Shown piece by piece: positions 12,601-22,757 of a stretch of DNA of 64,000 nt. Origin of the DNA: Polytrichum commune (lineage: Eukaryota; Streptophyta; Polytrichopsida; Polytrichales; Polytrichaceae); assembly GCA_950295325.1 (NCBI GenBank), contig OX485809.1, forward strand, positions 2,604,001-2,668,000, read 5' to 3'. The translations under genes and the position numbers were made by a program. The notes under the pieces were generated by a model, which saw only the letters and a program-made list of their open reading frames with translations, did no database searches and had not been told where the DNA came from. Numbering within the stretch: the stretch's first letter is position 1; each line of letters starts with the position of its first letter.

Positions 12601-15224
12601 CTTGAAGTGGTTGCACAGCCATGATAACAAACTCATCATTGGCAACAGAATCTAAGATAATTCCAAGCTGGGTGCTGTTAACAGTTGAATTATCTCCAAC
12701 ATCCAGCATGTATATACGAACTGTGGCATATGAACTTACAGTCTGCAAGCAACAAATTCCATCACAAACCACTCGTCGAAGATACAGGATCTTGAAGAAA
12801 ATTTCTACAAAACAGACGTAAAGAGGAAATTTGTGTGAACTTGTAACTGATTTTTAAGAACTTAAATATTGTTGAAGGTTCAACACTCCTTGTAGTCTTC
12901 AGCAACTGGTTATGCCAGATCTGTCTGGGAGGGGTCTAGAAAGTCCTTAGAGAGACCTATGATTAGTTATTTGATTTGTGTAAAGCTTGCGGGTACTCAG
13001 CCTTCAACATGTTCGGGGTTGATGCTCGGTTATTCATGCATCACAATGCGAAAATTTATTCCTCCAAAAAAATAGCAGGCATTTTAATCATAGGGATACC
13101 ATCAATCAAGTAGGTGTAGCTTCTAGGCTCCTATTCTAGACCCTGTATACATAAAGAAGTGACTAGCAATGATCGGTGGACACTACATCCATTTCATTCT
13201 CTCCTAATCACATTGATCTTAGTAATTCTCCTAATTAGTAAAAGGTGGCAATCTGAAACGGTATGAACATGCATTTCTTCCCTGAAATCGAAGCAGTGAG
13301 GGGAGCCAACGGCCTGTAATCATCATTAGTTGAGAGACGAAGTATAGACGTTGTGGATTATACAGTTACTACACGTAATTCTTAAATCCATTGTGACTCA
13401 CTAAGTATCGTGCTCTTAAGATGAGAGCATTGGTAGTCACGTGCATTTTTTAATAACAATAGAGAAGCAAGGAATACCTGGGCAAGAATGATTTTCATAT
13501 ACATGCACGTGTACAGACACGAAAGAGACTTCAAGAATTTTACATACCTCATTTATGCTAGTCGCCAAGCTCATGCTGTAGTACTTCTGGACATACAGCA
13601 ATGTGACCTTCTTTATGCCTAACTTCGCTACCTGCTCATCCATTTCACAACCTCGATTCTTTAATTAATCGGAACTTGGAAGCACTATAACTGGAGAAAG
13701 GATGTATCACTGAACACAGTAGGAACCCCACCTTCTCCCAAAACTCTGAATAATGAACATCAGTCTGCACCCTGTTGATAATAAATTAATGCGAGTAAAT
13801 CTCAAAGGCAGAAGATCCTCCCTCACACCCTTGATGGAAAATTATGTTGCTAAAAATTAGCATAGAAACTTGGTTGTCTATTGAAACCAACTCAGTCTGC
13901 TCTTACACATTCAGGTCACAAGTAATAGATTTGTGCAGACAATACTGTAACCAGTATCTGTTACAACTATTGGAGACCAATTTCAGATGAGGACATGGTA
14001 GGACATCGATTAGGATTTATTGCTTCATTAAGTGGTATGTTCTATCACTCAATGATGGGAGAGGATAGAAGAGAGTGTAGACCACCTACACTGGCTGCTA
14101 TAGCTGCTGCTTGATACTTATCACTAAATCTGCAGGAGAAAAGAAACAGAGGATCGTAAGAAATCGTCAAACATAGTTCAAACATTGGGGTACTTTATCA
14201 GAGAAAACACTTCTGATTGACAGTTAGGAGGTACAACAATTCCGTTTGTTGATTGAAAGACACTACTTCCTTGAATGGTCTACTCCTAACAGTAATAACT
14301 TGATGTAAACTTATAAGAAATTTGAGTGAGGTTAGCAATAGAGTAAGAATTCCCTGAACGTCCAGACTCTGAAATGATGACCCCAGTTGCCAATCAAAGA
14401 TATTTTAAACAGAATCATACACAGAAACATTATGTCATCTCAAAAACATGCGTTTCCCCCTCACCTTTGGGCAAGTTCTGAACTGTGTGCTTACACTGTG
14501 CGGAAGAAATTCGGAAATATTCCTCGGCTTGAGAGAAGCTCTGACGTGGCAGCAAATGATACGAGAGTGTAATTACTATACAGAAACGTTCTGGCAGCTG
14601 ACATAGCTGCATCACTGCAAGCAGGGCCTACAGCACCGATTAATTCAGGTACCACTGCAGTGACCATCATCTCTGCCGCCAGTTGCCCTTGTTGCCAATC
14701 ACATTCAGTGTTCTGAGGACTAGAGACAAGTTGATATGTTCTGTTTTCGGCATTTAAAACCTCCATGGCCACTTGGAATGCTGACCTCCTGGCACAGTAG
14801 CCCATAAGCAACGTCAAGTTGCATAAGCTGCTAATACGCCGATGCACAATCAAGTATGGAGGGGTATTCCATCCAACACAACTTCTTGTAAACACAAGGG
14901 TCTACAACTAACAGCACAATTATTCATATCTGAAGAAAAATTCCTGATCAAGGAAAAACATAGTAACACGCAGAAGATGGTCCTTCTGATGATTATTGTC
15001 TATCAAGAGCAAAAGCTCTAAAACATTTTTTAGTAATTACTGACTGTAAGGGTGGTGAGAACGTACCATTCAATTGCCAGGCTGCTGGGGATGGAGGAAT
15101 CTGGTGAAGGCGCCAGGAAACCAAGCCTATATGTTGTTTTGTTGTCTGCTTCGCCATTCCTCACAAAAGCACAGAGGAATATTACAAGAAGGAGAGATGA
15201 TACATTATCCACTTTCCTTGCCAT
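9671..15224 (-). CDS. Single-pass receptor with ANF/periplasmic-binding ectodomain
   Basis: Eleven exons on the minus strand: 15067-15224, 14495-14827, 14090-14129, 13732-13764, 13548-13631, 12569-12742, 12298-12376, 11885-11935, 11229-11575, 10848-10928, 9671-9862. All introns are GT-AG and the phases agree, giving 523 residues. The start is the Met at 15224, followed by a hydrophobic signal peptide (SSLLLVIFLCAF). Residues about 30-430 form a receptor ligand-binding (ANF/Venus-flytrap) domain: RLGFLAPSPDSS near the start, IGAVGPACSDAAMSAA, FPNFFRTV then SDKYQAAAIAA, KKVTLLYV, DEFVIMAVQP, YFGSDGV, LQGEIGV and FEGCSGTVSFDP. These resemble both plant GLR and GABA-B ectodomains. A single helix (about 476-500, AGIIVGTLATVVATLALLGG) is followed by YRRR and a 23-residue tail, then TAG. 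There is no pore, 7TM or kinase domain. It is probably a plasma-membrane protein; the ligand is unknown. The 33- and 40-bp exons are the least certain part. Confidence 0.82.
9966..10532. mobile_element. PIF/Harbinger-like MITE in the last intron of the receptor gene
   Basis: The ends are GGCCCCCTT at 9966 and its inverse AAGGGGGCC ending at 10532, flanked by TTA at 9963-9965 and 10533-10535. A subterminal GTTGAGAGCTCAAA block is also inverted near both ends. A 3-bp TTA duplication and G/C-rich ends fit Tourist/PIF-Harbinger MITEs. The element accounts for more than half of the 985-bp intron between exons 10 and 11 and leaves the splice sites intact. Confidence 0.7.
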
Positions 15225-17272
15225 GGTTCTAGTCCTCCTTTGAGGCCCTGCTTGAGCGAACACAAGAAAATTCCTACAAGTTCAAAGTAACAGAAAAATG
15301 GGTATCAGGAACAGAAAAATGGCTCAGGTTAAGGAATTCCAGAATCATACAGAGCAATTTGTCCCTGCCAGCTGTACATTGACTAGAACATCAAATGCTG
15401 AATACCAGCATAAACGATCCTAAACCAGGATGAATTGCAACAACACATTTGAACTCTCGATACAAATACCTCTTGCAATTTGCTTCTCAATAACACAACC
15501 AGGACTGGCGTGAAAATTTCTTCACCATCCTTAACTTCTGATCATCCTCAATTCGCATGAGAAAGAGTTCATAGCCTCACCTTGACTCGGGACAAAGAGA
15601 GCAATAAATAGGTTGACAGACAGGCTTCTGGTGCTCCGGGAGTCTACATCGCGTTTCAGCTTGTCAGCAGAAGCTGGGATTCCTCTGCAGCTGAAATATA
15701 AGAGACACTACCCACGTGTGAGCTGTGAGAATGACAATCTTCAGGCGGAGAACCTTCAGTGAATTTGGATCAAAACAACATATTGATATGCATATATTTA
15801 TACATGGTCCAGAGTTCCTTGACTATCAAGGGAAAGAACTCATGGTATGATCTACACAAGAACTATACAAGCACTCCATGTGTTTTTTGAACGATAGATA
15901 AGAGTGTGTCCATGAGTGGGACAGAAAAATCCCTGGGTGTACACAAGTAGCCCTAATACTGTGATTATAGATACACCGAGAAAATTCCTATTCAGGGTCA
16001 GATGTAATCCAATTCGACCACAACAATGGATTACCGATATGGTTCGCTCGCTGCCGATATGGGACCTAGTACACTGTTGTGCAAACGAACTCAATCTCTA
16101 ATTTTTGGTGACTTTATGCCAAAACCTAAATGAAAATGGCTGACAGAACAGATAAGTAGACTCTGAAATATTGAAAGTTTCAGAGGAACCAAATGTGGAC
16201 TCACCGTAATCAGTGAGGGAGATGAGGAAATTAGGCACATTCCAGGTTGATTACGCATCGTAATCTGCAAGAGATTCCACGAAGGTATTGAAACTTTGAT
16301 TAAGATGTAATATATATCTCAGCTCCAAGTCTCAATGCGCCATGGCTAATCATAGTGGACTCATAAATTAGCAAGTCACAGACACGGATAAGAAGAGTGT
16401 AATGGGGTTTCTTCATAGATTAGAGAGGAGTTCAATACCACCGGCATGAATACTCTAGAGCGGAGCTAGAAAATGCGACAAGAGGTTAAGTAACAATAGA
16501 ACTGGAGCTCACAGTCTAATGTGCAACCTCGTTCAATGTTGTTCACAATGATAAGAGCACATGCAAGATGCCTTTGTATGCGGTAAGAGAACATTGCAGT
16601 GAAGACGAAGAAATTGTTACCAAGAGAGCACAGTCAGCAACCACAATACTAGTAGCGTTGCCTGGAAATTCGTACTTAAAAAAAGACAACCTTATGAAGC
16701 TAGCTGAAGTGGAAACAGTCCATAGTTGGATTCCTCAAATTAAGAGAAAATTAAGATAAAACGTGACGAGCTATTATCACCAGAAAACACGTACATAAGA
16801 GTTTAAGTGTTATGGTTGCTTCTACAGACGCTGTGCTTACTCGGCTGTTCTTTCACGAAGCCTGTACTTTAATAAAGTCATTAAATAAAATTGCTCTGTC
16901 CAAGAGAACTGTGCATGAAGTACCTTGTCAATGCGACTAATTTTCACTCTGGACGATACAGATAGCAAGAAAAGAGATGAACACAAGGCTATCACTCTTT
17001 GCTGCAGGTCTCAAATGACCAGAAAGGATGCTATGACCCAGTGGACACCCTGAGTGCTCGCGATTGCAATAATTCCTCGGCAACCTCAAATGGATTGCCA
17101 CTCAAGACGACATGCAAGCTGCGAATCGTTCACAAACAGGGAAGTATTTGGCAAAAGCCAGAAAATTATTATGCAGGCTGCCCTTTCTTCCCAAATCCAA
17201 CAAAAATTGCTGCACAATCCCGCAAATCTCACACGGCCATGAATGCGATCGACAAGAAAGATCCTACTCACC
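15225..17272 (-). promoter_or_regulatory. Probable spliced 5' leader region of the receptor gene
   Basis: Upstream of the start codon the minus strand has a pyrimidine-rich acceptor (TTTGAACTTGTAG) ending near 15287, a donor AAG|GTGAGG at about 15580, a donor ACG|GTGAGT at about 16203 and a strong donor CTG|GTGAGT at 17271. These suggest one or more leader introns between a first exon near 17.3 kb and the coding start. No protein-coding frame in the stretch is recognisable. Which sites are used cannot be decided without transcripts. Confidence 0.35.
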
Positions 17273-17723
17273 AGAGAAGTGCGAGCTGCGCATAACTCCG
17301 TTGGTCGCTTATAGAGTCCTCGAAAGCTGCACCGAGCGAGAGGGGGAAAACAGTGATGTAAACAGTTTTGGAGAGCTGCTTTTTTGGCTGCTAAAACCAG
17401 CATGTGAGGTTCTTGCTCCACGGTGAACGGAATCTGTCGATTAACGTGTCTGCGGGTAGCACGGGGGGAGAATTTGGCGATGGGATGGTGGAGTGGAGGC
17501 CGGCAGCAAACAACAGCAGCAGCAGCGATTCATCAGCAACGGGTCCAGGGCGATGGTGGAGGAGCTTGGAAGTGAGCGGCGATAGCGGAGGGAGAAGGGG
17601 GGAGTCGCCTACGACCGAGACAACCTTGGCCCCACCACCGTGCTCACCAATCATGTTCTGCCACGTCGACATGCAGAGCCCTGTAGCTGGGTCCGTCCCC
17701 AATAATGGCACTGGCAAACACAT
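17273..17723 (-). promoter_or_regulatory. GC-rich block, likely promoter or first exon of the receptor gene
   Basis: This block is markedly richer in G and C than its surroundings, like the blocks just upstream of the other two genes in the window. Frames are open on both strands (minus 17391-17723, plus 17404-17805) but neither resembles a known protein, which fits composition rather than coding. It lies directly upstream of a strong minus-strand donor at 17271. An unrecognised short gene cannot be excluded. Confidence 0.35.
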
Positions 17724-17904
17724 TCATGCCCTCTTAGGTCGTATGTTTATTATTAGTGTTTTGTTATTCCCCCTCAGTTTTCCAGTCAGGATGAGCCTTA
17801 ATTAACACCATCATGTTATCATAGCCCAATCAGTGGTCAGGACGTTCTCTTGCACATGATGACTTGGCGTCAGGAATGCCGTGTAAGCTAAGCTTATGAA
17901 TATG

Positions 17905-17960
17905 GGGGGGGGAAGGAATTATCGCATACGAGCATACCTCTCATTCATCCACGATAAATG
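17905..17960. repeat. Solo end of a MITE family (family F)
   Basis: The sequence from the G-run through ATTATCGCATACGAGC and CATACCTCTCATTCATCC matches the inverted ends of the elements at 55400-55646 and 55701-56305. No matching second end is visible downstream, so this is a truncated copy or a diverged one. Confidence 0.5.
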
Positions 17961-18664
17961 CAAAGAAGTCCCGAAAGAGTATGCAGTCCAAAGGTTTTTT
18001 TGAAGTTGTCTGGACACTGGAATCAAAGTAGAGGCATCTGTAACCGATCACTCAAGAGATTCCGCGCCAACTCTGGAGAAGTATAAGGTGGTGTAATTTC
18101 TTCCCCGTGTAGGAAGATAAAGAAAAGGAGGACTGCCATTTTTTCGGTAATTTATTCCTTAGAATGAAATTACTATGAATTTTTGAAGCCAGAAGTCGGC
18201 TTAAACACATTACCAATGTCTAGAGTCTCCCATAACTGCTCATTTTGAGACAAAATCCTCCTCGCTTTAGCACTCAAAACCGGGGACATGTGGCATGGCG
18301 CTATTGATTCCATGGTGAACCATGATCAAAGTTGAAGACTTAGGGATAGTTTCCATGTAGGCCACTTCGCCCCCATCATATTCTAATGGAGGTGTAGATT
18401 TCACCTGGTGGCATCTGCATTTCCACTAGAATTTGGTGGACGAAGCAGCCTACATGGAATTCAACCTTAGAAAACCATGAAATGTGGAACCTTGTTTTAA
18501 CCACCCACAAAAAGAAATTATTGAAATCAAGCTGAGCCGAATTGAAATTAAGGAACCCTATATATTGCAAATGGGGTCCTAATTGGGAATGGCCACCTCT
18601 ACTCTAGCTTCAAAGACCCTGAATTGTCTTCTTGAAGTAATTTCAAATGAATCGGCAGCAAACT
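17961..18664. other. Intergenic DNA, no gene seen
   Basis: No convincing frame, RNA gene or repeat was recognised. Confidence 0.4.
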
Positions 18665-19166
18665 TAAGGTCAAGGCATCCATAGTTGACCGTGTCCATTT
18701 AACCGCTCACTATGGTCATGTAATGTTGACATGGATGAGATCTATGTTTTGTTTAGGCCAATGGAGTTAAGGTTTATGTGGTGGCGGCTTGTGGTTAATT
18801 ATCCTCATAAGATTTTTGACAATTGTCACAGCCAAGGAATAGCATTGAGATGAGTGGTTATGGGTTGACGTATAGATCAATTATGTGTAACCCTAAAATC
18901 CATGCCTGGAAATTAGTAATCAAGCACGAGCCGCCACCACATACCTTAAGTACGTTCACATGAAAAATATAGATCTCATCCATGTCAACATTACATGACC
19001 CTAGTGAGCAGTTTAATGGAATTGGTCAACTATGGATGCCTCGACCTTACCCTCATAAGAGTTTTGACTTAGGCCGTAGCCAAGCATTAGCATTTAGATG
19101 AATGGTTATGGGTTGACCTACAAATTGATTGTGTGATATCCTAACTTTACCGCTTGGAAATTTGTA
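18665..19166. repeat. Foldback with a duplicated loop: arm, loop, inverted arm, loop again
   Basis: The arm at 18665-18790 (CAAGGCATCCATAGTTGACC through GTGGTGGCGGCTT) is repeated inverted at 18929-19050 (GAGCCGCCACCACATACC through GTCAACTATGGATGCC). The about 115-bp loop at 18803-18918 (GGTTATGGGTTGACGTATAG) appears again, in direct orientation, right after the second arm at 19051-19166. The arms are about 122-126 bp with mismatches. This is a large hairpin-forming structure; no protein is encoded. Confidence 0.75.
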
Positions 19167-20144
19167 GCAATTTCCATATTCATGACATTGGATAACAAAT
19201 TGCCAAATTATTGTAGAACTATATATGTTTAAATCCTTATTGTATAAACATTATATATGTCAACTAAGGTAGTATTGGGTTACCTAAACGATAGTAAGAA
19301 CATCCATGATTTGTGGAAAATGAATCGAAATGCTTTGATGGTGTAAAGTTGGTGTGGGGCTCACAACACTCAATTGAGGATGTACATGAAGAAACCCTAG
19401 CCTTATTGTTTTACTTGCAACAACAACTCAACTAAGGGATGTCTTACACATGTGACCCAAGGGTTGTGAGAAAAAATGATTTAGGATATCTCATGGTCAC
19501 GGTCGACAGTCCGATGACCATGACCAAGAGAAATATACGTCAATTTTTAAAGGACTTGGTCATGAGACATAATGCAAAGCGGACCTAGACATGGATGTAG
19601 TATTTTTAATGAAAGTTGAAAAATGAGCAGTTCTTCTATTGAAATAACAGTACCTTAACATTAGAGTAAATATTTTCTTCTAATATGGTCACCTTATTTT
19701 CCATTGAGACAACTTATTCGGGTTCTCTCGTTGCAAAATGCATGTGACTAGCAAACATTATCCAGTTTCGGACATGTAGGACTCCATGTCTCTTTCTCAT
19801 CCATGCTCTAGCATGTGCACCCATGGCCACTTTTATTTTTGGTGACCTTGTGAAAACGAAAAGGGATGGTCACTCATGTCTCGACCGGTGATCATGGTCA
19901 TTTCAAAAAGCAGTGGTCATGGTCACCTCTTACCAGTGTAGACATTCCTTGGGGATTCACATGTAGGGGAGTTAATTCATCATTTGTGCATCTCATATAC
20001 ATCATAGGTTGGTACATGATTTGGTACATGGTTTGGCACATGTCATAGTTGCGCCACATAATCAACATAGTTGTGTCACATGATTAATCAAGTTTATGAA
20101 ATGATTTTGTAAGTAGTCATGCATTGATTTTGCACACCGATTAA
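19167..20144. other. Intergenic DNA, no gene seen
   Basis: AT-rich sequence; the region at 19485-19530 and 19880-19930 has repeated GGTCATGGTCA-type motifs but no coding signal. Confidence 0.4.
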
Positions 20145-20455
20145 GGGTGGGTTTACATTTGCTCCACGTCTAAGAAAATCGGGGTCTAGAATACCCACTT
20201 GTGAATATCTTACTTTGAACTCAAAATTTAAGCTCAAAGTAAGTTTGGTTTCAGAAAACATGGGTGGTGTGTTTTCTTGAGTCAAAACCAACAACATGTG
20301 GTGGGAAAGAAATGCACACATTAGCAGTGCATCACTTTCTTGTATTTTGGATTCATGTCCTAGTGTAAACTCTTTAGGTCCAATGTTGCTCTCTACATGT
20401 AACATAGCTCAAATTTGGTGTTTCTTTGGTCTTGGACCTTGATATAAAGCTACTC
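20145..20455. mobile_element. PIF/Harbinger-like MITE, family G copy 1
   Basis: It begins GGGTGGGTTTACAT and ends in a diverged inverse, with TAA on both sides (20142-20144 and 20456-20458). Read in reverse it aligns with the element at 56356-56750: both share GGTCCAAGACCAAAGAAAC near one end and an ACCC..TTTCTTRGA block near the other. It is 311 bp with no coding capacity. Confidence 0.6.
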
Positions 20456-20744
20456 TAAGTTGTAAGACTTGGGAGGAAAGCCTTAACCTATATACAAGTG
20501 CAATTAAGTCCATAATGCATGTGGAATATGTAAACTTGAGATTAATCCTCAATACCTACTTCTTTTGTTTGTATTTGCGCATAACCATGCAAAATAACTC
20601 AAACTTCAAAATCTAATTTGGAGGTGAGTATTGGGTTGACATTTTAGATTTTGTTTGTCAACACCACTACCCAAAAAATAATATAATGTATGTATGTATG
20701 CAAAAAATGTGCATATCATGTTCCAAAATTTGCTAATAGCACGT

Positions 20745-21200
20745 TTCTTCTTTAAACCTTCGAACTTTTTGGAAAAATTGCTAAGATTTGTTCATATCTT
20801 ATGCTAAAAGACTTCATATCACAAAAAATACTTTCAAAGATGGTCAATTGTTTAATTTTCTTAAGTCTCTTAGTGGTACACATTTCAAGGTAAAGTTCAA
20901 CTTATATGTGCAATTAGAGTCTTTCATAGAGGTTGGGGAACTCTACAAATAGCTCTATTTTGATCCTTCTTTGAGAAACTTCCTATTGCGAGCTCGTTGG
21001 GTCATTGAGTTGTGAAGCATATTTTGAAAGTTGGGTGAAACTTTTAAGACTTCCACTTTCCACCTCTCAAACTCTGAAATAATTTAAAGATCTAAGTTAA
21101 AGTATATGCATGGAATCCATTGACCTAGATTTCAAATTGGCCTATGCAATGCTAGCTTGACCCATCCATTCTAGTAGAACAAACTAGAAAACCGGTTTTA
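20745..21200 (+). repeat. Dispersed repeat R, copy 1
   Basis: Shared blocks include ATTTTGAAAGTTGGGTGAAA, CCACCTCTCAAACTCTGA, GGCCTATGCAATGCTAGC and GACCCATCCATTCTAG. The same order occurs at 21480-21690 (same strand) and, inverted, at 25618-26090. The class of element is unknown and no frame is coding. Confidence 0.6.
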
Positions 21201-21479
21201 ATATCTCGACACCACTCTTTGTGTATGGTAATTTAAGCAATAAGAAATCCAATAATGAACACAATTGGAAGGACCTTTGTATCCAATCAAGAAATCAACA
21301 AACATGCACTTTTGATAACCATGACTAGATGAGGGGAGGTTCGGTTTTCAATCCGGTTGTTGCAAATGTTTCATCATAGATAAGAATGCAAGTGCAACAC
21401 GAGTTTTGTTATGTAAATCTAATAAGTAGAAGTAGGACAACATGAAAAACAAACCGAATAACACCCACATACCTTTAAG
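21201..21479. other. Spacer between two R repeats
   Basis: No feature was recognised. Confidence 0.4.
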
Positions 21480-21690
21480 AGCCCACTAGCTCATCATGTA
21501 TAGGAGACCCTATTTTGAAAGTTGAGTGAAACTTTTGGGACCTCCTCTTTCCACCTCTCAAACTTTGAGAGAATTCTAGGATCCAAACTAGGGTATGCAT
21601 GTGAGACCCACCGTCCTAAATGCTATATCGGCATATGCAAGGCTAGCTTGCCTCACCCATCCTAATAAGACAAGGGGAGGACAAGCTAGG
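21480..21690 (+). repeat. Dispersed repeat R, copy 2 (partial)
   Basis: It matches the second half of copy 1: TATTTTGAAAGTTGAGTGAA, TTTCCACCTCTCAAACTTTG, GGCATATGCAAGGCTAGCTT, CACCCATCCTAATAAGAC. It lies just upstream of the pogo-like element. Confidence 0.6.
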
Positions 21691-21770
21691 GACAAGTTTA
21701 GGTGAGTTTCGAAATAATCCACTTGCCCACCAGATTCTAGTGAGAATAAGGACAAACTTGCCCAAATGTA

Positions 21771-22344
21771 CAGTCCACCCTCTATAAATGTTAACCCTCT
21801 CTAAATGTTAACTTTCTTCTACTCCCCACATATTGCACACTATAAATGTTAAACGTGTTAATTGTTAACAAAATGGTACTCCCTTCTTTGTAAATTTGAC
21901 TCTATAAATGTTAACGAATGAAATACAACCATAATATGGATGATAAAAACTACACATCCAAATTATAGTGACTTGCAATCTAGTTTTGGTACCATTAGAA
22001 GGTACATTGAATCACGTTCATGTGATGTGTCCAAGTATGTGGGTTTGTTGGTGCAAATTGAGAAATATTTGCAAGTTGTGCATGCAGATGAATCTCACCA
22101 AAGAACCATTGATTCATACTTCACATGTGATTTGTAAACTTGATATTGAATAAAGTTTTGATTGGGTTTGCAATTTTATGAATGGTATTCTCTCACAAGG
22201 ACTCTTCACAATTGCTTATATTTATAAATGTTAAGATTTGTATATTGCTCAAAAAAGTAATTTTATAATTGTTAACTATTAACACCTCTATAAATGTTAA
22301 CTTTGATCTACTCCCGAGGGTTAACATTTATAGAGGGTAGACTG
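21771..22344 (+). mobile_element. Pogo/Emigrant-like (Tc1-mariner) element with a transposase C-terminal remnant
   Basis: The ends are nearly perfect 29-bp inverted repeats that begin CAGTCCACCCTCTATAAATG (left) and CAGTCTACCCTCTATAAATG (right, read inverted). Both are flanked by TA (21769-21770 and 22345-22346). Further copies of TCTATAAATGTTAAC lie inside near both ends. CAGT-type ends with a CTCTATAAAT-like core and a TA target fit the Emigrant/Lemi1 branch of pogo elements. The frame at 21940-22137 encodes a 65-residue peptide with LLVQIEKYLQVVH and then QRTIDSYF, which resembles the C-terminal tail of pogo/Tigger transposases. It is a 574-bp internally deleted derivative and cannot move itself. 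Confidence 0.75.
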
Positions 22345-22383
22345 TAGTTGGAATATAGTGGGGTAGGGTTCGTATGTGCCAAC

Positions 22384-22757
22384 TACTTTGAATAGGATAT
22401 GTAGCGTCATATGGTATTTTATGTCACTATGGTAACTTTTTGGATGACACTTCTTATGAATAACTGCACAAATATTGTCATGGATGATAGATGAGTTCAT
22501 CCATTGGTCAAAAAGTACCTTCTCTTGTCAGCCACTTGTGATTGCCATAGATGATTGAAATTTGAATGAAAAATCCACTTTGTAACTGACAGTAATTGCA
22601 ACACTATAAATCTATAATCCCCCCACAATATTTTTTTACAAGGAATGACGAATAATGCTGGGTTAACATTTAGTGTTGGTGACACTATATTGTGGTGTAC
22701 AATTAGTACCGAGCAAGACAATTAGATTGGTGACACTAAACATCATTTCTAGTGTAG
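22384..22757. mobile_element. MITE, family A copy B
   Basis: The element begins CTACTTTGAATAGG and ends with an inverse of CTACACTAGAAATGATG. The interior shares CATATGGTATTTTATGTCAC, GATGACACTTCTTATGAATA and ATTGGTGACACTAAA with the elements at 51224, 55826 and 56940. It is 374 bp. The target duplication is not clear. Confidence 0.6.

Noticed and set aside
17391-17805. Open frames on both strands in the GC-rich block
   Set aside because: Low stop-codon density from base composition explains them; neither shows a domain. Kept only as a likely leader or promoter.
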